Source of the DNA: Salinisphaera sp052044135 | GTDB lineage: Bacteria > Pseudomonadota > Gammaproteobacteria > Nevskiales > Salinisphaeraceae | Assembly: GCF_052044135.1 (NCBI RefSeq) | Contig: NZ_JBQDYF010000013.1 | Location: forward strand, 1 to 64,000 | Direction of reading: 5' to 3' | Length of the DNA: 64,000 nucleotides | Shown here: in pieces, positions 16,547-25,672 of the stretch | Layout: each line of letters begins with the position of its first letter | Position numbering within the stretch: position 1 is the stretch's first letter | The notes under the pieces: generated by a model | Seen by the model: only the letters and a program-made list of their open reading frames with translations | Told to the model about the DNA's origin: nothing | Database searches by the model: none | Translations under genes and position numbers: made by a program

Positions 16547-17383
16547 ATGCGCCGATCGCTTTATCTGACTTCGAGCGCCTTGCTGGCCATTACCCTGGTC
16601 TGGGCCGCGGCGGCAGCGCCCGCACTGGCGCAACCCCACGCCGACCGCGTCAACGTCAACGACAACGGCCTGACCTGCTTCAACGGCTACGCCTACACCC
16701 GCAAGGGCGGCGACTACCGTTACACCGAGCACCACGAAGTCAGGCGTAGCCACGGCCGGATCACGACCTGGAACGTGACCTATATCGGCACGCACGGGCA
16801 GGTCATCGCCAGGAAACACATGAATTTCTCGGCCAACCCGACCGTGCCCACCTATCGCATGGTGATGCCAAAATCCGGCTACGCGGAAGGCATCCGGCAC
16901 CACAATGGCCGCTGGACGATGTTCAAGCGCGAATCAGCCGATGCAAAGACCCAGACCAAGGCGTTCACCATCGACGAACCGATGGCCGCCGATTCCGGAT
17001 TCAATCCGCTGGTGCAGCAGCACTTCGACGACCTGAACAGCGGCCAGACGTTCACCTTCAATTTCGTGGTCGCCGGGCGCCAGTCGGTGCTCGACCTCAA
17101 GGCCTACAAGACCGGCAACACCACCTTCGAGGGTCGGCCGGCGGTGAACTTCAAGGTCGAGCTGAACATGTTTCTGATCGGCAATTTCGTGCCCTCGCTC
17201 AAGCTGACCTACGATCCCAGGACCGAGCGCCTGCTGGAATACCGCGGCATCGGCAATATGCACAACGACCAGGGCAAGGTTTATCCGGTGCGCGTGCGCT
17301 ACGACAGGCAGATGCCGGCGGTGGCGAAGGCGCACGGCGCGCCGGCCGCGCGTTGCGGGTCGACGGCCGCCAGCGCCTCCTGA
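16547..17383 (+). CDS. Secreted protein of unknown function in the lipid-modification operon
   Basis: A 278-residue protein with a clear Sec signal peptide (MRRSLYLTSSALLAITLVW... cleaved after ALA near residue 28). The mature part is a soluble, beta-rich-looking chain with repeated Tyr/His-rich segments such as YRYTEHHEVRRSHGR, and a second half with FVVAGRQSVLDLKAYK and NFKVELNMFLIGNFVP. No catalytic motif was recognised. AAGGAG precedes the ATG. It follows the methyltransferase by 32 bp and ends before a strong terminator, so it belongs to the same operon. A periplasmic lipid-related role is a guess from context only. Confidence 0.8.
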   Translation: MRRSLYLTSSALLAITLVWAAAAAPALAQPHADRVNVNDNGLTCFNGYAYTRKGGDYRYTEHHEVRRSHGRITTWNVTYIGTHGQVIARKHMNFSANPTVPTYRMVMPKSGYAEGIRHHNGRWTMFKRESADAKTQTKAFTIDEPMAADSGFNPLVQQHFDDLNSGQTFTFNFVVAGRQSVLDLKAYKTGNTTFEGRPAVNFKVELNMFLIGNFVPSLKLTYDPRTERLLEYRGIGNMHNDQGKVYPVRVRYDRQMPAVAKAHGAPAARCGSTAASAS

Positions 17384-17405
17384 GTCGTCAGCCGGGCGCC
17401 CAAGA

Positions 17406-17439
17406 AAAAAAGCCGCCCGGAGAAACCGGACGGCTTTTT
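17406..17439. terminator. Bidirectional intrinsic terminator
   Basis: AAAAAGCCGCCCGG pairs with CCGGACGGCTTTTT (one mismatch) around an AGAAA loop. A-run and T-run flank the stem, so it can serve both the plus-strand lipid operon and the minus-strand aminotransferase gene that converges on it. Confidence 0.92.
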
Positions 17440-17463
17440 CGTAACACGCGATGGCGGGCCGCG

Positions 17464-18708
17464 TCAGCCGTAGCGTGCGAACTCCGGCTGGCGTTCCAGC
17501 CAGGGCCGCATGCGCGCGAACGCTTCCTCGATCTTGTCCATGGAAGTGGAGTAGGAAATGCGCAGCAGATTGGACGAGCCTTCGCCGAAGGCATCGCCCG
17601 GAATCACGCAGACACCGGTTTCCTCCAGCATGCGCATGGCGAGCTTGCCGGCATCCACACCGGTCGGCAGCGACGGCGCGATATAGAACGCGCCCTGTGG
17701 CCAGTAGCCGGTCAGGCCGGGCATGTCGCTCACCAGATCGACCACGCGGTCGCGACGACGCGCGTATTCGGTGACCATTTCCGTAATGCAGGACTGGTCC
17801 CCGTAGAGCGCGGCCACACCCGCCCACTGTGCCGGCGTACTCGCCACCGTGGTCGTGAACATGTGATAACGGCGCAGCGTGCGAATGGTGTTCTGGTCGG
17901 CCACGATCCAGCCCACGCGCAGCCCGGGCATGGCGTAGGTCTTGGAGAAACTCGAGACCACAGCCACGCCGTCGAGATCGATCGCGCAGGACAGCACACT
18001 CGGGTAGTCGATATCGTCGAGAATGAGGTTGTCGTACACCTCGTCCGAGAGGATCTCCACGCCGCGGTAGGCCGCTTCCTGGCACAACCACTCGATGGTC
18101 TCGCGCGGATAGACCGTGCCGGTCGGGTTCGACGGCGAATTGAGGATGATGGCGTGCGTGTTCGGCCCGATCATGTCGATGATCCGCTGGGGATCGATCT
18201 GATGGCCTTCGCTGGCCTTGGTCGGCACCGTGCGCACCTGGCCACCGTTCATGCGGATCAGCGGTGCGTACAGCAAAAACGTCGGGTCGGCGATGATGAA
18301 CTCGCGCCCGGGCGCCGCCATGGCGGTGATCATCAGATAGATGCCTTCCGTCGCCCCCGTGGTGACCAGGAAGTTGTCCTCGTCGAGCGTGCTGCGGTAC
18401 TTGGCGTTGTAGTACTCCTTCAACGCCGTGAGCAGCTCCGGCAGGCCCGCATCCATGGTGTAGCCGGTCTGGCCGTTCTGCAGCGCATGGATATGCGCGT
18501 CGATGATGTGCTGCGGAGTCGGAAAGTCCGGCTGGCCGATCGACAGATGCACCACGTCGTCCAGCTCCGCGGCCCGGTTGACCATGCGCCGGATGCCCGA
18601 AATCGGGATCGCGTGCATGGCCGGATTCCAGACCATCCGATCGCGGACATAACGCTTGCCGGGTTCCGGCGGCAGAACCTGCTCGCTGGATTCCAGATTC
18701 ACAGCCAT
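17464..18708 (-). CDS. Pyridoxal-phosphate aminotransferase, class I/II
   Basis: A 414-residue fold-type I aminotransferase. The PLP-binding Lys lies in SFSKTYAMPGLRVGW near residues 250-264. NSPSNPTG near 181-188 and the C-terminal LLRISYS near 383-389 (substrate-carboxylate Arg) are the usual landmarks. It probably acts on an amino acid/2-oxo acid pair such as aspartate, alanine or an aromatic amino acid; the sequence does not decide which. The ATG at 18708 follows AAGAGGTTGTC. The divergent neighbour is a D-2-hydroxyacid dehydrogenase, which would handle similar 2-oxo acids, but the link is only circumstantial. Confidence 0.9.
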   Translation of the reverse strand: MAVNLESSEQVLPPEPGKRYVRDRMVWNPAMHAIPISGIRRMVNRAAELDDVVHLSIGQPDFPTPQHIIDAHIHALQNGQTGYTMDAGLPELLTALKEYYNAKYRSTLDEDNFLVTTGATEGIYLMITAMAAPGREFIIADPTFLLYAPLIRMNGGQVRTVPTKASEGHQIDPQRIIDMIGPNTHAIILNSPSNPTGTVYPRETIEWLCQEAAYRGVEILSDEVYDNLILDDIDYPSVLSCAIDLDGVAVVSSFSKTYAMPGLRVGWIVADQNTIRTLRRYHMFTTTVASTPAQWAGVAALYGDQSCITEMVTEYARRRDRVVDLVSDMPGLTGYWPQGAFYIAPSLPTGVDAGKLAMRMLEETGVCVIPGDAFGEGSSNLLRISYSTSMDKIEEAFARMRPWLERQPEFARYG

Positions 18709-18895
18709 GACAACCTCTTGGTGGCGACTACCAGGGACATTCCCGGGGGATATCGATTCGAGCGTAGGCACCCCCACAGCCCCGGTCAAGCGGTGTTTTC
18801 ACCACGAGTGACAAACCGTGTTGACGCGTGCTCCGGGCGCTGGGTACCGTGGCTTGACTATTCACCGAATCCGCGTCGCTCGCGGCGATCACAAC

Positions 18896-19912
18896 ATGGC
18901 AGACAACCGGGCCGATTCGAGCCGCGGCGCGCATGATTCCGCCGCCCTGCGCATCACGGTATTGAGCGATGCGCCCGATGGCCCGCCCGGTGTCGAGCGT
19001 CTGCGCGAGCACGCGGACGTGGCCCTCGCGCACGACGAGGCCAGTCTGCGTGCCGCCCTGCCCGGCAGCCGTATCCTGGTGGTCACCGATTTCCGCACCG
19101 ACGCGCTCGAAGCCGCCTGGGATACCGCCGACCGCCTGGAATGGATCCACGCCACCAGCGCCGGCGTCGACCAGCTCATGTTCGATGCGCTGGTGGCGTC
19201 CGAGATCCCGGTCACCAACGCCCAGGGCATCTTCGACCGCAACATCGCCGAATATGTGCTCGCGCAGATTCTGATGTTCGCCAAGGACAGTGCGAACAAC
19301 CTGCGCTACCAGCAGCAGCACCGCTGGGTGCATCGCGATACCGAAACCATCGAGACCAAACGCGTGCTGGTGGTCGGCGCCGGCTCCATCGGCCACAGTA
19401 TCGGTCGCCTGTGCCGGGCCGCCGGCATGCAGGTGTCGGGGGTGGCACGGCGCGCGAAGGACGGTAACGAGGTGTTCGACCGGATCCACGCCCAGGACGA
19501 TCTCGACGCCCTGCTGCCCAATGCCGATTATGTCGTGGTCGCCGCGCCGCTGACCGAATCCACCGAAGGCCTGTTCGATGCGCCGCGCTTCGCCGCCATG
19601 GCGCATCATGCGCGCTTCATCAACATCGGCCGGGGCCCGATCGTGGTCACCGAAGACCTGGTCGCCGCACTCGTGGCTGGAGAAATCGCCGGCGCCGCGC
19701 TCGATGTATTCGAGACCGAACCGCTGCCCGCCGACCATCCGCTTTGGGATATGGACAACGTCCTCATTTCCGCGCACATGGCGGGTGATTTCATCGGCTG
19801 GCGTGAAGCGCTGATGGATCAGTTCCTGGACAATCTCGAACGCTGGCGTGCGGGCGAGTCGCTGTTCAATCAGGTGAGTAAGCGCCATGGTTATGCCCCG
19901 GGCGGCGGCTGA
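18896..19912 (+). CDS. D-2-hydroxyacid dehydrogenase
   Basis: A 338-residue NAD(P)-dependent enzyme of the D-isomer-specific 2-hydroxyacid dehydrogenase family, interconverting 2-oxo acids and D-2-hydroxy acids. WIHATSAGVDQLMFDAL near residues 83-99 forms the substrate loop and VVGAGSIGHSIG near 160-171 the Rossmann motif. NIGRGPIVVTEDL near 243-255 contains the substrate Arg, and FETEPLPADHPLW near 272-284 the general-acid Glu region. The usual final catalytic His is in ISAHMAGD near 292-299. The ATG at 18896 was chosen to match the family start; no strong ribosome site is visible. Confidence 0.9.
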   Translation: MADNRADSSRGAHDSAALRITVLSDAPDGPPGVERLREHADVALAHDEASLRAALPGSRILVVTDFRTDALEAAWDTADRLEWIHATSAGVDQLMFDALVASEIPVTNAQGIFDRNIAEYVLAQILMFAKDSANNLRYQQQHRWVHRDTETIETKRVLVVGAGSIGHSIGRLCRAAGMQVSGVARRAKDGNEVFDRIHAQDDLDALLPNADYVVVAAPLTESTEGLFDAPRFAAMAHHARFINIGRGPIVVTEDLVAALVAGEIAGAALDVFETEPLPADHPLWDMDNVLISAHMAGDFIGWREALMDQFLDNLERWRAGESLFNQVSKRHGYAPGGG

Positions 19913-20024
19913 TGCGCGCCGACGACTGAAAACGATTGAAAACGGGCCGTGCGTCCCCGATCTTCGAGGCACGAAAGAATGCGGCGGGCTGATCGCCGAC
20001 CCCTGACCAAGCAAAGGACTGCAA

Positions 20025-21479
20025 ATGATCGAATCGTATCTGCTCAAACATGTCGCGGGTTACATCGACGGCCAGTGGGTCGAGGCCGACTCGAAAGAAA
20101 CCGCCGAAGTGCTCAACCCGGCCAACGGCAAACGGCTTGCCGACGTGCCGTACATGGTGGCCGATGAAACCCAGCGCGCGATCGCCGCGGCCAAGGCCGC
20201 CCTGCCCAACGTGCCCGACGTGGCCACGCGCCGCGAATGGCTCGAGGACATGCGCGACGCGCTGATCGCCGAAAAGGAAGAGATCGGCCGCATCCTGTGT
20301 CTGGAGCACGGCAAGCCGTGGAAGGAAGCCCAGGGCGAAGTCGAATACGCCGCCAGCTTCTTCGACTACCACGCCGGCATGATGGAACAGGCCCTGGCGC
20401 CGGAAGTCCTGCCCGAAAAAGCCAAGAACTGCACCTGGACGGTCCACAAGCGCGCCATCGGCGTGGCCGGCCTGATCACGCCCTGGAACTTCCCCATCGG
20501 CATGATCGCCAAGAAGATCGCCCCGGCGATTGCTGCCGGCTGCCCGACGGTGACCAAGCCGGCCACCGAAACGCCGCTGACCATGATCGCCATGTTCCAG
20601 CTCATGCACGAACGGCTCGACCTGCCCCGCGGCATGGTCAACCTCGTGATGGGCAGCTCCAAGGACATCGGCGGCGAACTGATGAGCTCGCCTGACGTAC
20701 CCATGATCTCGTTCACCGGCTCCACCGGCGTCGGCCAGCTGCTGATCGAACAGTCCAAGGACTGGGTCAAGAAACTCGGCCTCGAGCTGGGCGGCAACGC
20801 GCCGTTCATCGTGCTCGACGACGCCGACCTGGACTCGGCGGCCGATCACCTCATCGCCAACAAATTCCGCGGCGGCGGCCAGACCTGTGTCTGCGCCAAC
20901 CGCATCTACGTGCAATCGTCGGTCTACGACGCGTTCTCGAAAAAAGTCATCGACCGCGTCAAGGCGCTCAAGGTCGGCGACGGCATGGACGAAGACGTCG
21001 ACGTCGGACCGCTGATCAATGCCGCCGGCTTCGACAAGGTCAAGGACCACGTGCAGGATGCGCTGGCCAAGGGCGCCCAGCTGGAAGTGGGCAAGAACCC
21101 GGACGAACTGGACTCCGGCAAGAGCCTGTTCTACGCACCGACGGTGATCACCCAGGTCACGCACGACATGAAGTGCTGCACCGACGAAACCTTCGGCCCG
21201 CTGGTGCCGCTGATCAAGTTCGACACCGATGACGAAGCGCTCAAGCTCGCCAACCAGACCGAGTTCGGCCTGGCCTCCTACGTCTTCGGCAAGGACGCGA
21301 GGCGCGCCCACAAGATCATCGCCCACCTGCACTTCGGCCACTGCGGGCACAACACCGGCACCGGCCCGGCAGCGCACGCGCCGTTCGGCGGCATGCTGCA
21401 GTCGGGCATCGGCCGTGAAGGCGGTCATGATGGTCTGATGGAGTACGTGGAGTTGCAGACGGTGCCGAGCGCCGACTGA
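20025..21479 (+). CDS. gabD: NAD(P)-dependent succinate-semialdehyde dehydrogenase-type ALDH
   Basis: A 484-residue aldehyde dehydrogenase. ITPWNFPIGM near residues 151-160 binds the cofactor, FTGSTGVGQLL near 229-239 closes the nucleotide pocket, LELGGNAPFIV near 252-262 contains the general-base Glu, and GGGQTCVCANRIYV near 283-296 has the catalytic Cys next to a second Cys. The double-Cys arrangement and the length are typical of GabD-like succinate-semialdehyde dehydrogenases, which feed GABA carbon into the TCA cycle. AAGGACTGCAA before the ATG is a good ribosome site. A GabT-like aminotransferase lies far away at 60.1-61.4 kb, so the pathway would be split. Specificity is inferred. Confidence 0.85.
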   Translation: MIESYLLKHVAGYIDGQWVEADSKETAEVLNPANGKRLADVPYMVADETQRAIAAAKAALPNVPDVATRREWLEDMRDALIAEKEEIGRILCLEHGKPWKEAQGEVEYAASFFDYHAGMMEQALAPEVLPEKAKNCTWTVHKRAIGVAGLITPWNFPIGMIAKKIAPAIAAGCPTVTKPATETPLTMIAMFQLMHERLDLPRGMVNLVMGSSKDIGGELMSSPDVPMISFTGSTGVGQLLIEQSKDWVKKLGLELGGNAPFIVLDDADLDSAADHLIANKFRGGGQTCVCANRIYVQSSVYDAFSKKVIDRVKALKVGDGMDEDVDVGPLINAAGFDKVKDHVQDALAKGAQLEVGKNPDELDSGKSLFYAPTVITQVTHDMKCCTDETFGPLVPLIKFDTDDEALKLANQTEFGLASYVFGKDARRAHKIIAHLHFGHCGHNTGTGPAAHAPFGGMLQSGIGREGGHDGLMEYVELQTVPSAD

Positions 21480-21508
21480 TCGGCTTCGACGCTTCACGAG
21501 TACTGAGA

Positions 21509-21532
21509 GGCGGCCTTCGGGCCGCTTTTTTT
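21509..21532 (+). terminator. Intrinsic terminator after the aldehyde dehydrogenase gene
   Basis: The stem GCGGCC pairs with GGCCGC around a TTCG tetraloop, followed by seven T. It lies 30 bp after the stop codon. Confidence 0.93.
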
Positions 21533-21654
21533 GTGTTTGTTGTTCGGGGTTTTCTGGTCGGGTTTACTAAGACCGGTCGGAAAACGGCGTCGTGATTTCA
21601 GGCGATTACACCTCTACGGCGTACTGAATCAGCTATTCCGAATGCATCTGGCTT

Positions 21655-22165
21655 GGGGTTTCGCACTGATGTGCGACTCCCTTTCGTTTGCTTGTCCAAA
21701 CGAAAGGAAGCAAAGGAAACGACACCCGCATCGGCGCCGGCTACGCCGGTACACTCCGATGCTCGCGACGACGGGATGCGGCAAAAACTCGGACGGCTTT
21801 GGCCGTCCTCAAACATCTTGCCGCACCGGCGCCGTGCGCCGGACACCCGTCGCCGCTGCGCGTCTCCGTCGCCTCAGACGGGCCCGAATACAGACCCCAC
21901 CCCGCATACCTCGCACGCCGCATCTGTATTCGGGCTCCCTTGAGCGCAGCCATGCAGGTCGGATTAGCGAAGCGTAATCCGACGGGCAAGCTCAAGCCTG
22001 ATTCCGTACGCATGGCAGTCGCGCTCGTATTCCGCCCCGTTAAGCGGCGCGACCATCGGACTGCACCGGCGTAGCCGGCGCCGTGTCCGAGTGCCCTTTT
22101 ATTGATTCCTTCGTGTGGGCACGCAAACGAAGAACCCCACACCGAAGCGCAGCGCGAAACCAAAC
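21655..22165. repeat. Inverted-repeat-bounded, hairpin-rich non-coding block
   Basis: The 974-bp gap 21480-22453 has no recognisable gene. A left arm (about 21655-21770) and a right arm (about 22045-22165) are diverged inverted copies; the best-conserved part is a perfect 19-bp inverted repeat at 21732-21750 and 22065-22083 inside a 39-bp block with only about four mismatches. Between the arms are perfect hairpins: GCGGCAA/TTGCCGC (21778-21784, 21818-21824) enclosing GGACGGC/GCCGTCC, a 13-bp pair at 21882-21894 and 21923-21935, and GTCGGATTA/TAATCCGAC (21958-21983). A 19-mer at 21658-21676 recurs at 12169-12187. It looks like a decayed or non-autonomous repeat element. Confidence 0.7.
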
Positions 22166-22453
22166 GCGCCCCACCCCGTGACCAGAAACAAACACCGCCC
22201 CTACGGACCGCCCCACCAATAACCAATCCGGCACACCGCACAACCAACAGCGCGAACCCGAATCCCAGGCCCGTCATCAAGGCAACATCCCAACCGCCGA
22301 AACGCCCACGCCTCAGCGTTTCGCCACGCAATTAAAACCCGGGCCCAATCACCCCATTGCAGCCCCAAACACCCAAAGCGTATGTTGCCTACACGCGTTT
22401 CATTCAGCGGCCAGGCAAGGCCGCCAAATCCACCTCGGCAACGGACCCGCCCT

Positions 22454-23467
22454 GTGAAAGCCTACTTCGACGAAACCCAGAACCAGCACCACCCCAAGAG
22501 CTATCTCACCCGCGGCGCCATGCGCTCGCCGCAGGAAGTGCCGGCGCGTATTCCGCCCCTGCTGGCCGCGCTGAAAGGCCTGGGCGTCGAGCTCGATACG
22601 CCGCGCGACCACGGCATGAACCCCATTTCGGCCGTCCACGACATGGGCTATCTCCGCTATCTGGAATCCGCCCACCGCCGCTGGCCGGAAGACTGGGGCG
22701 AGGAAGTGATGTCCAACATCTACGTGCGCGAAGGCAACCCGATGAAGGGCATCCTCGCGGAGACCGCCTTCTACATCGCCGACGGCAGCTCGCCCATCGG
22801 CCCGAATACCTGGAAGGCCGCCTACACCAGCGCCCAGTGCGCCCTGTCCGCCGCCGACGATATCGCCGCCGGCCAGAAAGCCGCCTACGCTGTGTGCCGC
22901 CCGCCGGGCCACCACGCCCGCCCGGACGCCGCCGGCGGCTTCTGCTTCCTGAACAACGCCGCCATCGCCGCCAATTACCTGCGCGAAACCTACGACAAGG
23001 TCGCCGTGCTCGATCCCGACATGCACCACGGCCAGGGCGTGCAGGAAATCTTCTGGGAACGCGACGACGTGCTCTACGTCTCCATCCACGGCGATCCCAC
23101 CAACTTCTATCCCGTCGTCAGCGGCTACGAAGAAGAACGCGGCGCCGGCCGCGGCTACGGCTTCAACCTCAACCTGCCCATGCCGCACGGTTCCAGCGAG
23201 CGCTTCTTCTTCGAAAAATTCGACCAAGCCCTCACCGCTATCCGCCTGTTCGAGGCCGACGTCATCGTTGTTGCTCTGGGCTTCGATACCTACTACGAAG
23301 ACCCGCAGGCCAAGGTGTCCGTCACCTCCGAAGGCTTCCAGAAGATGGGCGCGCTGCTGGCGGCGACCGGCAAACCGATTTGTGTGATCCAGGAAGGCGG
23401 ATACGACGTCGACCATTTGCAGGTCAATGCGACGCATTTCTTTACCGGGCTGCTGAAGGGCGGATAA
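22454..23467 (+). CDS. Acetylpolyamine amidohydrolase (histone deacetylase family)
   Basis: A zinc-dependent deacetylase of the arginase-deacetylase fold, expected to release acetate from acetylated polyamines. From the GTG at 22454 it is 337 residues and starts MKAYFDETQNQHHPK, like known acetylpolyamine amidohydrolases. CRPPGHHARPDAAGG near residues 153-167 carries the paired catalytic His, LDPDMHHGQG near 192-201 two zinc ligands (Asp, His), GFDTYYEDP near 276-284 the third ligand, and EGGY near 314-317 the transition-state Tyr. Earlier in-frame codons lie in non-conserved sequence, which is why the GTG is preferred. No polyamine acetyltransferase is adjacent. Confidence 0.88.
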   Translation: MKAYFDETQNQHHPKSYLTRGAMRSPQEVPARIPPLLAALKGLGVELDTPRDHGMNPISAVHDMGYLRYLESAHRRWPEDWGEEVMSNIYVREGNPMKGILAETAFYIADGSSPIGPNTWKAAYTSAQCALSAADDIAAGQKAAYAVCRPPGHHARPDAAGGFCFLNNAAIAANYLRETYDKVAVLDPDMHHGQGVQEIFWERDDVLYVSIHGDPTNFYPVVSGYEEERGAGRGYGFNLNLPMPHGSSERFFFEKFDQALTAIRLFEADVIVVALGFDTYYEDPQAKVSVTSEGFQKMGALLAATGKPICVIQEGGYDVDHLQVNATHFFTGLLKGG

Positions 23468-23729
23468 ACCCGCCGGGTCGTTCGCGCCGGGGCCGCCGGC
23501 AGGAAGCGGCGTTCCCGCCCGCCCCGGCGGCTCCGGTCCGACAGCGGCTTGCGCGGGCATTTCGGCATGACAGGCGCGTACCACTTACACTCCCTTTGGG
23601 GGTGTCTTAAACTGACTGCTGGTGTCATGGCGGTCATGGCGGGACTGCCGTGAGGCTGATGGAGTCATCAAACCAGGCCCGCCGCCCCAACGAGCCAGGG
23701 GATATCCAGAGTCGGAAACCAAGAATACG

Positions 23730-24686
23730 ATGCGCCGTTCACGCTTTTCCGCTTTCGAGCTCATGTTGCTGCGAACGCATCGCCAGTGGGATACGGCGTC
23801 GCTGCTGTTGCTGGCATGGGTGTTCGTCAACAAGCGCATCGCGCTGGAAGAGGACCGGCGCTATCTGGAAGGGTTGGCCGGCAGCTACCGGCATACGGAC
23901 GATCTCGATACCTTGCTGGCGATCGCCTCGAGTGGCGATTCCGCCGCTATCCAGCTCGCCGCCGAAGTATTGCGTGCCGAAGGCCACGATACGCCGTTGC
24001 ACCCCCTGCTGCGCCAGGCGATCGGCCTCGCCACCAGCGCCGGCGAGCTCAGCCCGCGCAACCATCATATTCTGCGTTTTCTGGCCGACCTGTCGGCGGC
24101 CACGTCCGCGGTCTTCGCACAAATCTTCCAGGAAGTCACGGGCAGCGCCCTGACATCACCGGGCGACCCCAGCTGCGCGGCATATTGGCAAACCGGTGAC
24201 GCCGAAGCCACAGCGGCGCGGCGGCCGGCCTGGCAGAACTGGCGTCGGCGCCGCCGCCGTCAGGTCGTCCGCGCCCGGCGACGCTGGCGGGCGCACCGCC
24301 GGGCCCGGGAACAAACCAGGGCGCGCGCCCGCCAGGCAGAGGCACAGGCGCGTCAGGAGCGGGCGCGGCAGCAACAGGCCCGCCAGGAAGACGCCCGGCG
24401 CGAGGAGCACTCGCATCGACGGCAGGAGGAGGAGCAGCACCGCCAGCAACAGCGCGACGAAGCCAGCGCGGCCGCCCGGCCCAACCACCGCATCCGCCTG
24501 GCCCTGAAAGTCCTTGAGCTGGACGAGACGGCCTCGCCGCCGGAAATCAAGCGCGCCTATCGCCGCCTGGCGCAACGCCACCACCCGGACCGCTTCCACG
24601 GCCAGGGCGAGCTGCGCATGGCGATCGCCTCGCGGCGTTTCCTGCGCATCAAGGATGCCTACGAATATCTTATGAGGCCGGTCTGA
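23730..24686 (+). CDS. J-domain protein with C-terminal J domain
   Basis: A 318-residue protein. The N-terminal half is helical, with a hydrophobic stretch LLLLAWVFVNKRI near residues 24-36. The middle (about 170-255) is a very long, Arg/Gln/Glu-rich highly charged helix, likely a coiled coil. The C-terminal part (about 256-316) is a J domain with the essential HPD in RHHPDRFHG and the following helix ending KDAYEYL. J domains stimulate the ATPase of Hsp70 (DnaK). Having the J domain at the C-terminus suggests a targeting role for the N-terminal part. A second J-like gene starts 7 bp downstream. Confidence 0.85.
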   Translation: MRRSRFSAFELMLLRTHRQWDTASLLLLAWVFVNKRIALEEDRRYLEGLAGSYRHTDDLDTLLAIASSGDSAAIQLAAEVLRAEGHDTPLHPLLRQAIGLATSAGELSPRNHHILRFLADLSAATSAVFAQIFQEVTGSALTSPGDPSCAAYWQTGDAEATAARRPAWQNWRRRRRRQVVRARRRWRAHRRAREQTRARARQAEAQARQERARQQQARQEDARREEHSHRRQEEEQHRQQQRDEASAAARPNHRIRLALKVLELDETASPPEIKRAYRRLAQRHHPDRFHGQGELRMAIASRRFLRIKDAYEYLMRPV

Positions 24687-24693
24687 CCCCGCT

Positions 24694-25101
24694 ATGCGCG
24701 ATCTCTACCGTCGTCTGGGCATTCCGGCAAACGCGGCCCGACGGGCCATCGCCCGCAGCGCCGCGCGCTGCGACAACCGCGCGCTCCAGACCGACGCCCG
24801 GCGCGTCCTGGGCGACCCGGCCCGACGCCAGCAATACGATGACCTGCACCGCCTGCTCGGCGAACTCGGCCGCCTGCGGGCCAACCTCGGCATGACCCAC
24901 ACCCCACATTGGCAAGGCGACGTGGCCAACGATTTCTCGGTGCCCGCCGAGCGCGCGCCCGCACGACTGAAACGGCTCGACGCCAAGCTGGCTGCCCTCC
25001 TGCGCCGGCATCAACGGCGCCGACAACGAACACTCGCCAGGGCGCTCGCCATCGCCCTGGCTCTGGCCGCGGCCTACGCCGCCGGCCGGCTGCTCAGCTG
25101 A
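24694..25101 (+). CDS. Degenerate J-domain-like protein with C-terminal membrane anchor
   Basis: A 135-residue protein starting MRDLYRRLGIPANA, which resembles helix I of a J domain; RRVLGDPARRQQYDDL near residues 37-52 resembles its final helix. The central HPD tripeptide required for DnaK stimulation is absent because helix II/III is shortened. The C-terminus (LARALAIALALAAAYAAGRLL) is a single hydrophobic helix, so the protein is probably tail-anchored. Only 7 bp separate it from the preceding J-domain gene, so the two are almost surely co-translated and may act together. Its function is unknown. Confidence 0.75.
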   Translation: MRDLYRRLGIPANAARRAIARSAARCDNRALQTDARRVLGDPARRQQYDDLHRLLGELGRLRANLGMTHTPHWQGDVANDFSVPAERAPARLKRLDAKLAALLRRHQRRRQRTLARALAIALALAAAYAAGRLLS

Positions 25102-25151
25102 GGAAACGGCCACAGGCCTCGCCTGCCTCGGCGGCAACTGACTTCGGCGTA

Positions 25152-25565
25152 ATGTCCATGTCCAATACAGGCCAGGTTCGAAGGTTCTACGAAGTGTTAT
25201 GGGACGCGCATGATAAATCTGCGATCCCATCCGTGCTCCATGAGTCATTTACGTTCCGTGGCTCGCTTGGCCAGGAAAAGAAAGGCCACGATGGCTTTGC
25301 GCAGTACGTCGACATGGTCCACGAAGCGCTGGGCGATTATCGCTGTATCACTCAACAACTTGTTTCCGAGGACAACAAGGTCTTCGCGAAAATGCTGTTT
25401 ACCGGCATACATAAAGGCGATTTCATGGGCTTTTCGCCGACCGGTAAGCGAGTCGAGTGGCACGGCTGTGCGCTGTTTACATTCACTGGCCATCTAATCA
25501 GTGACGTTTGGGTTCTCGGCGACCTCAAGAATCTGGAATTGCAGTTAGAGCGGAATGCAATATAA
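25152..25565 (+). CDS. SnoaL-like/ester cyclase-fold protein
   Basis: A 137-residue protein of the NTF2-like SnoaL polyketide-cyclase family. It begins MSMSNTGQVRRFYEVLWDAH and contains FTFRGSLGQEKKGHDGFAQY near residues 33-52, a FMGFSPTGKRVEWHG strand pair near 91-105, and a closing ISDVWVLGD. Such proteins are often small hydratases, isomerases or cyclases of unknown substrate. Its base composition is visibly more AT-rich than its neighbours, and it opens a lower-GC islet (about 25.15-26.77 kb), which suggests acquisition from elsewhere. Two ATG codons, at 25152 and 25158, are possible starts. Confidence 0.8.
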   Translation: MSMSNTGQVRRFYEVLWDAHDKSAIPSVLHESFTFRGSLGQEKKGHDGFAQYVDMVHEALGDYRCITQQLVSEDNKVFAKMLFTGIHKGDFMGFSPTGKRVEWHGCALFTFTGHLISDVWVLGDLKNLELQLERNAI

Positions 25566-25672
25566 AGGCGCCCTGCCGCGGACCGCCTAAAGCGCTGCCG
25601 CACTTTGCCTTCCCTCCACACGCTGCGCCGCTCCGATGTACTCGACCGTCGGCACGCTGCAAAGCGTTCGCC

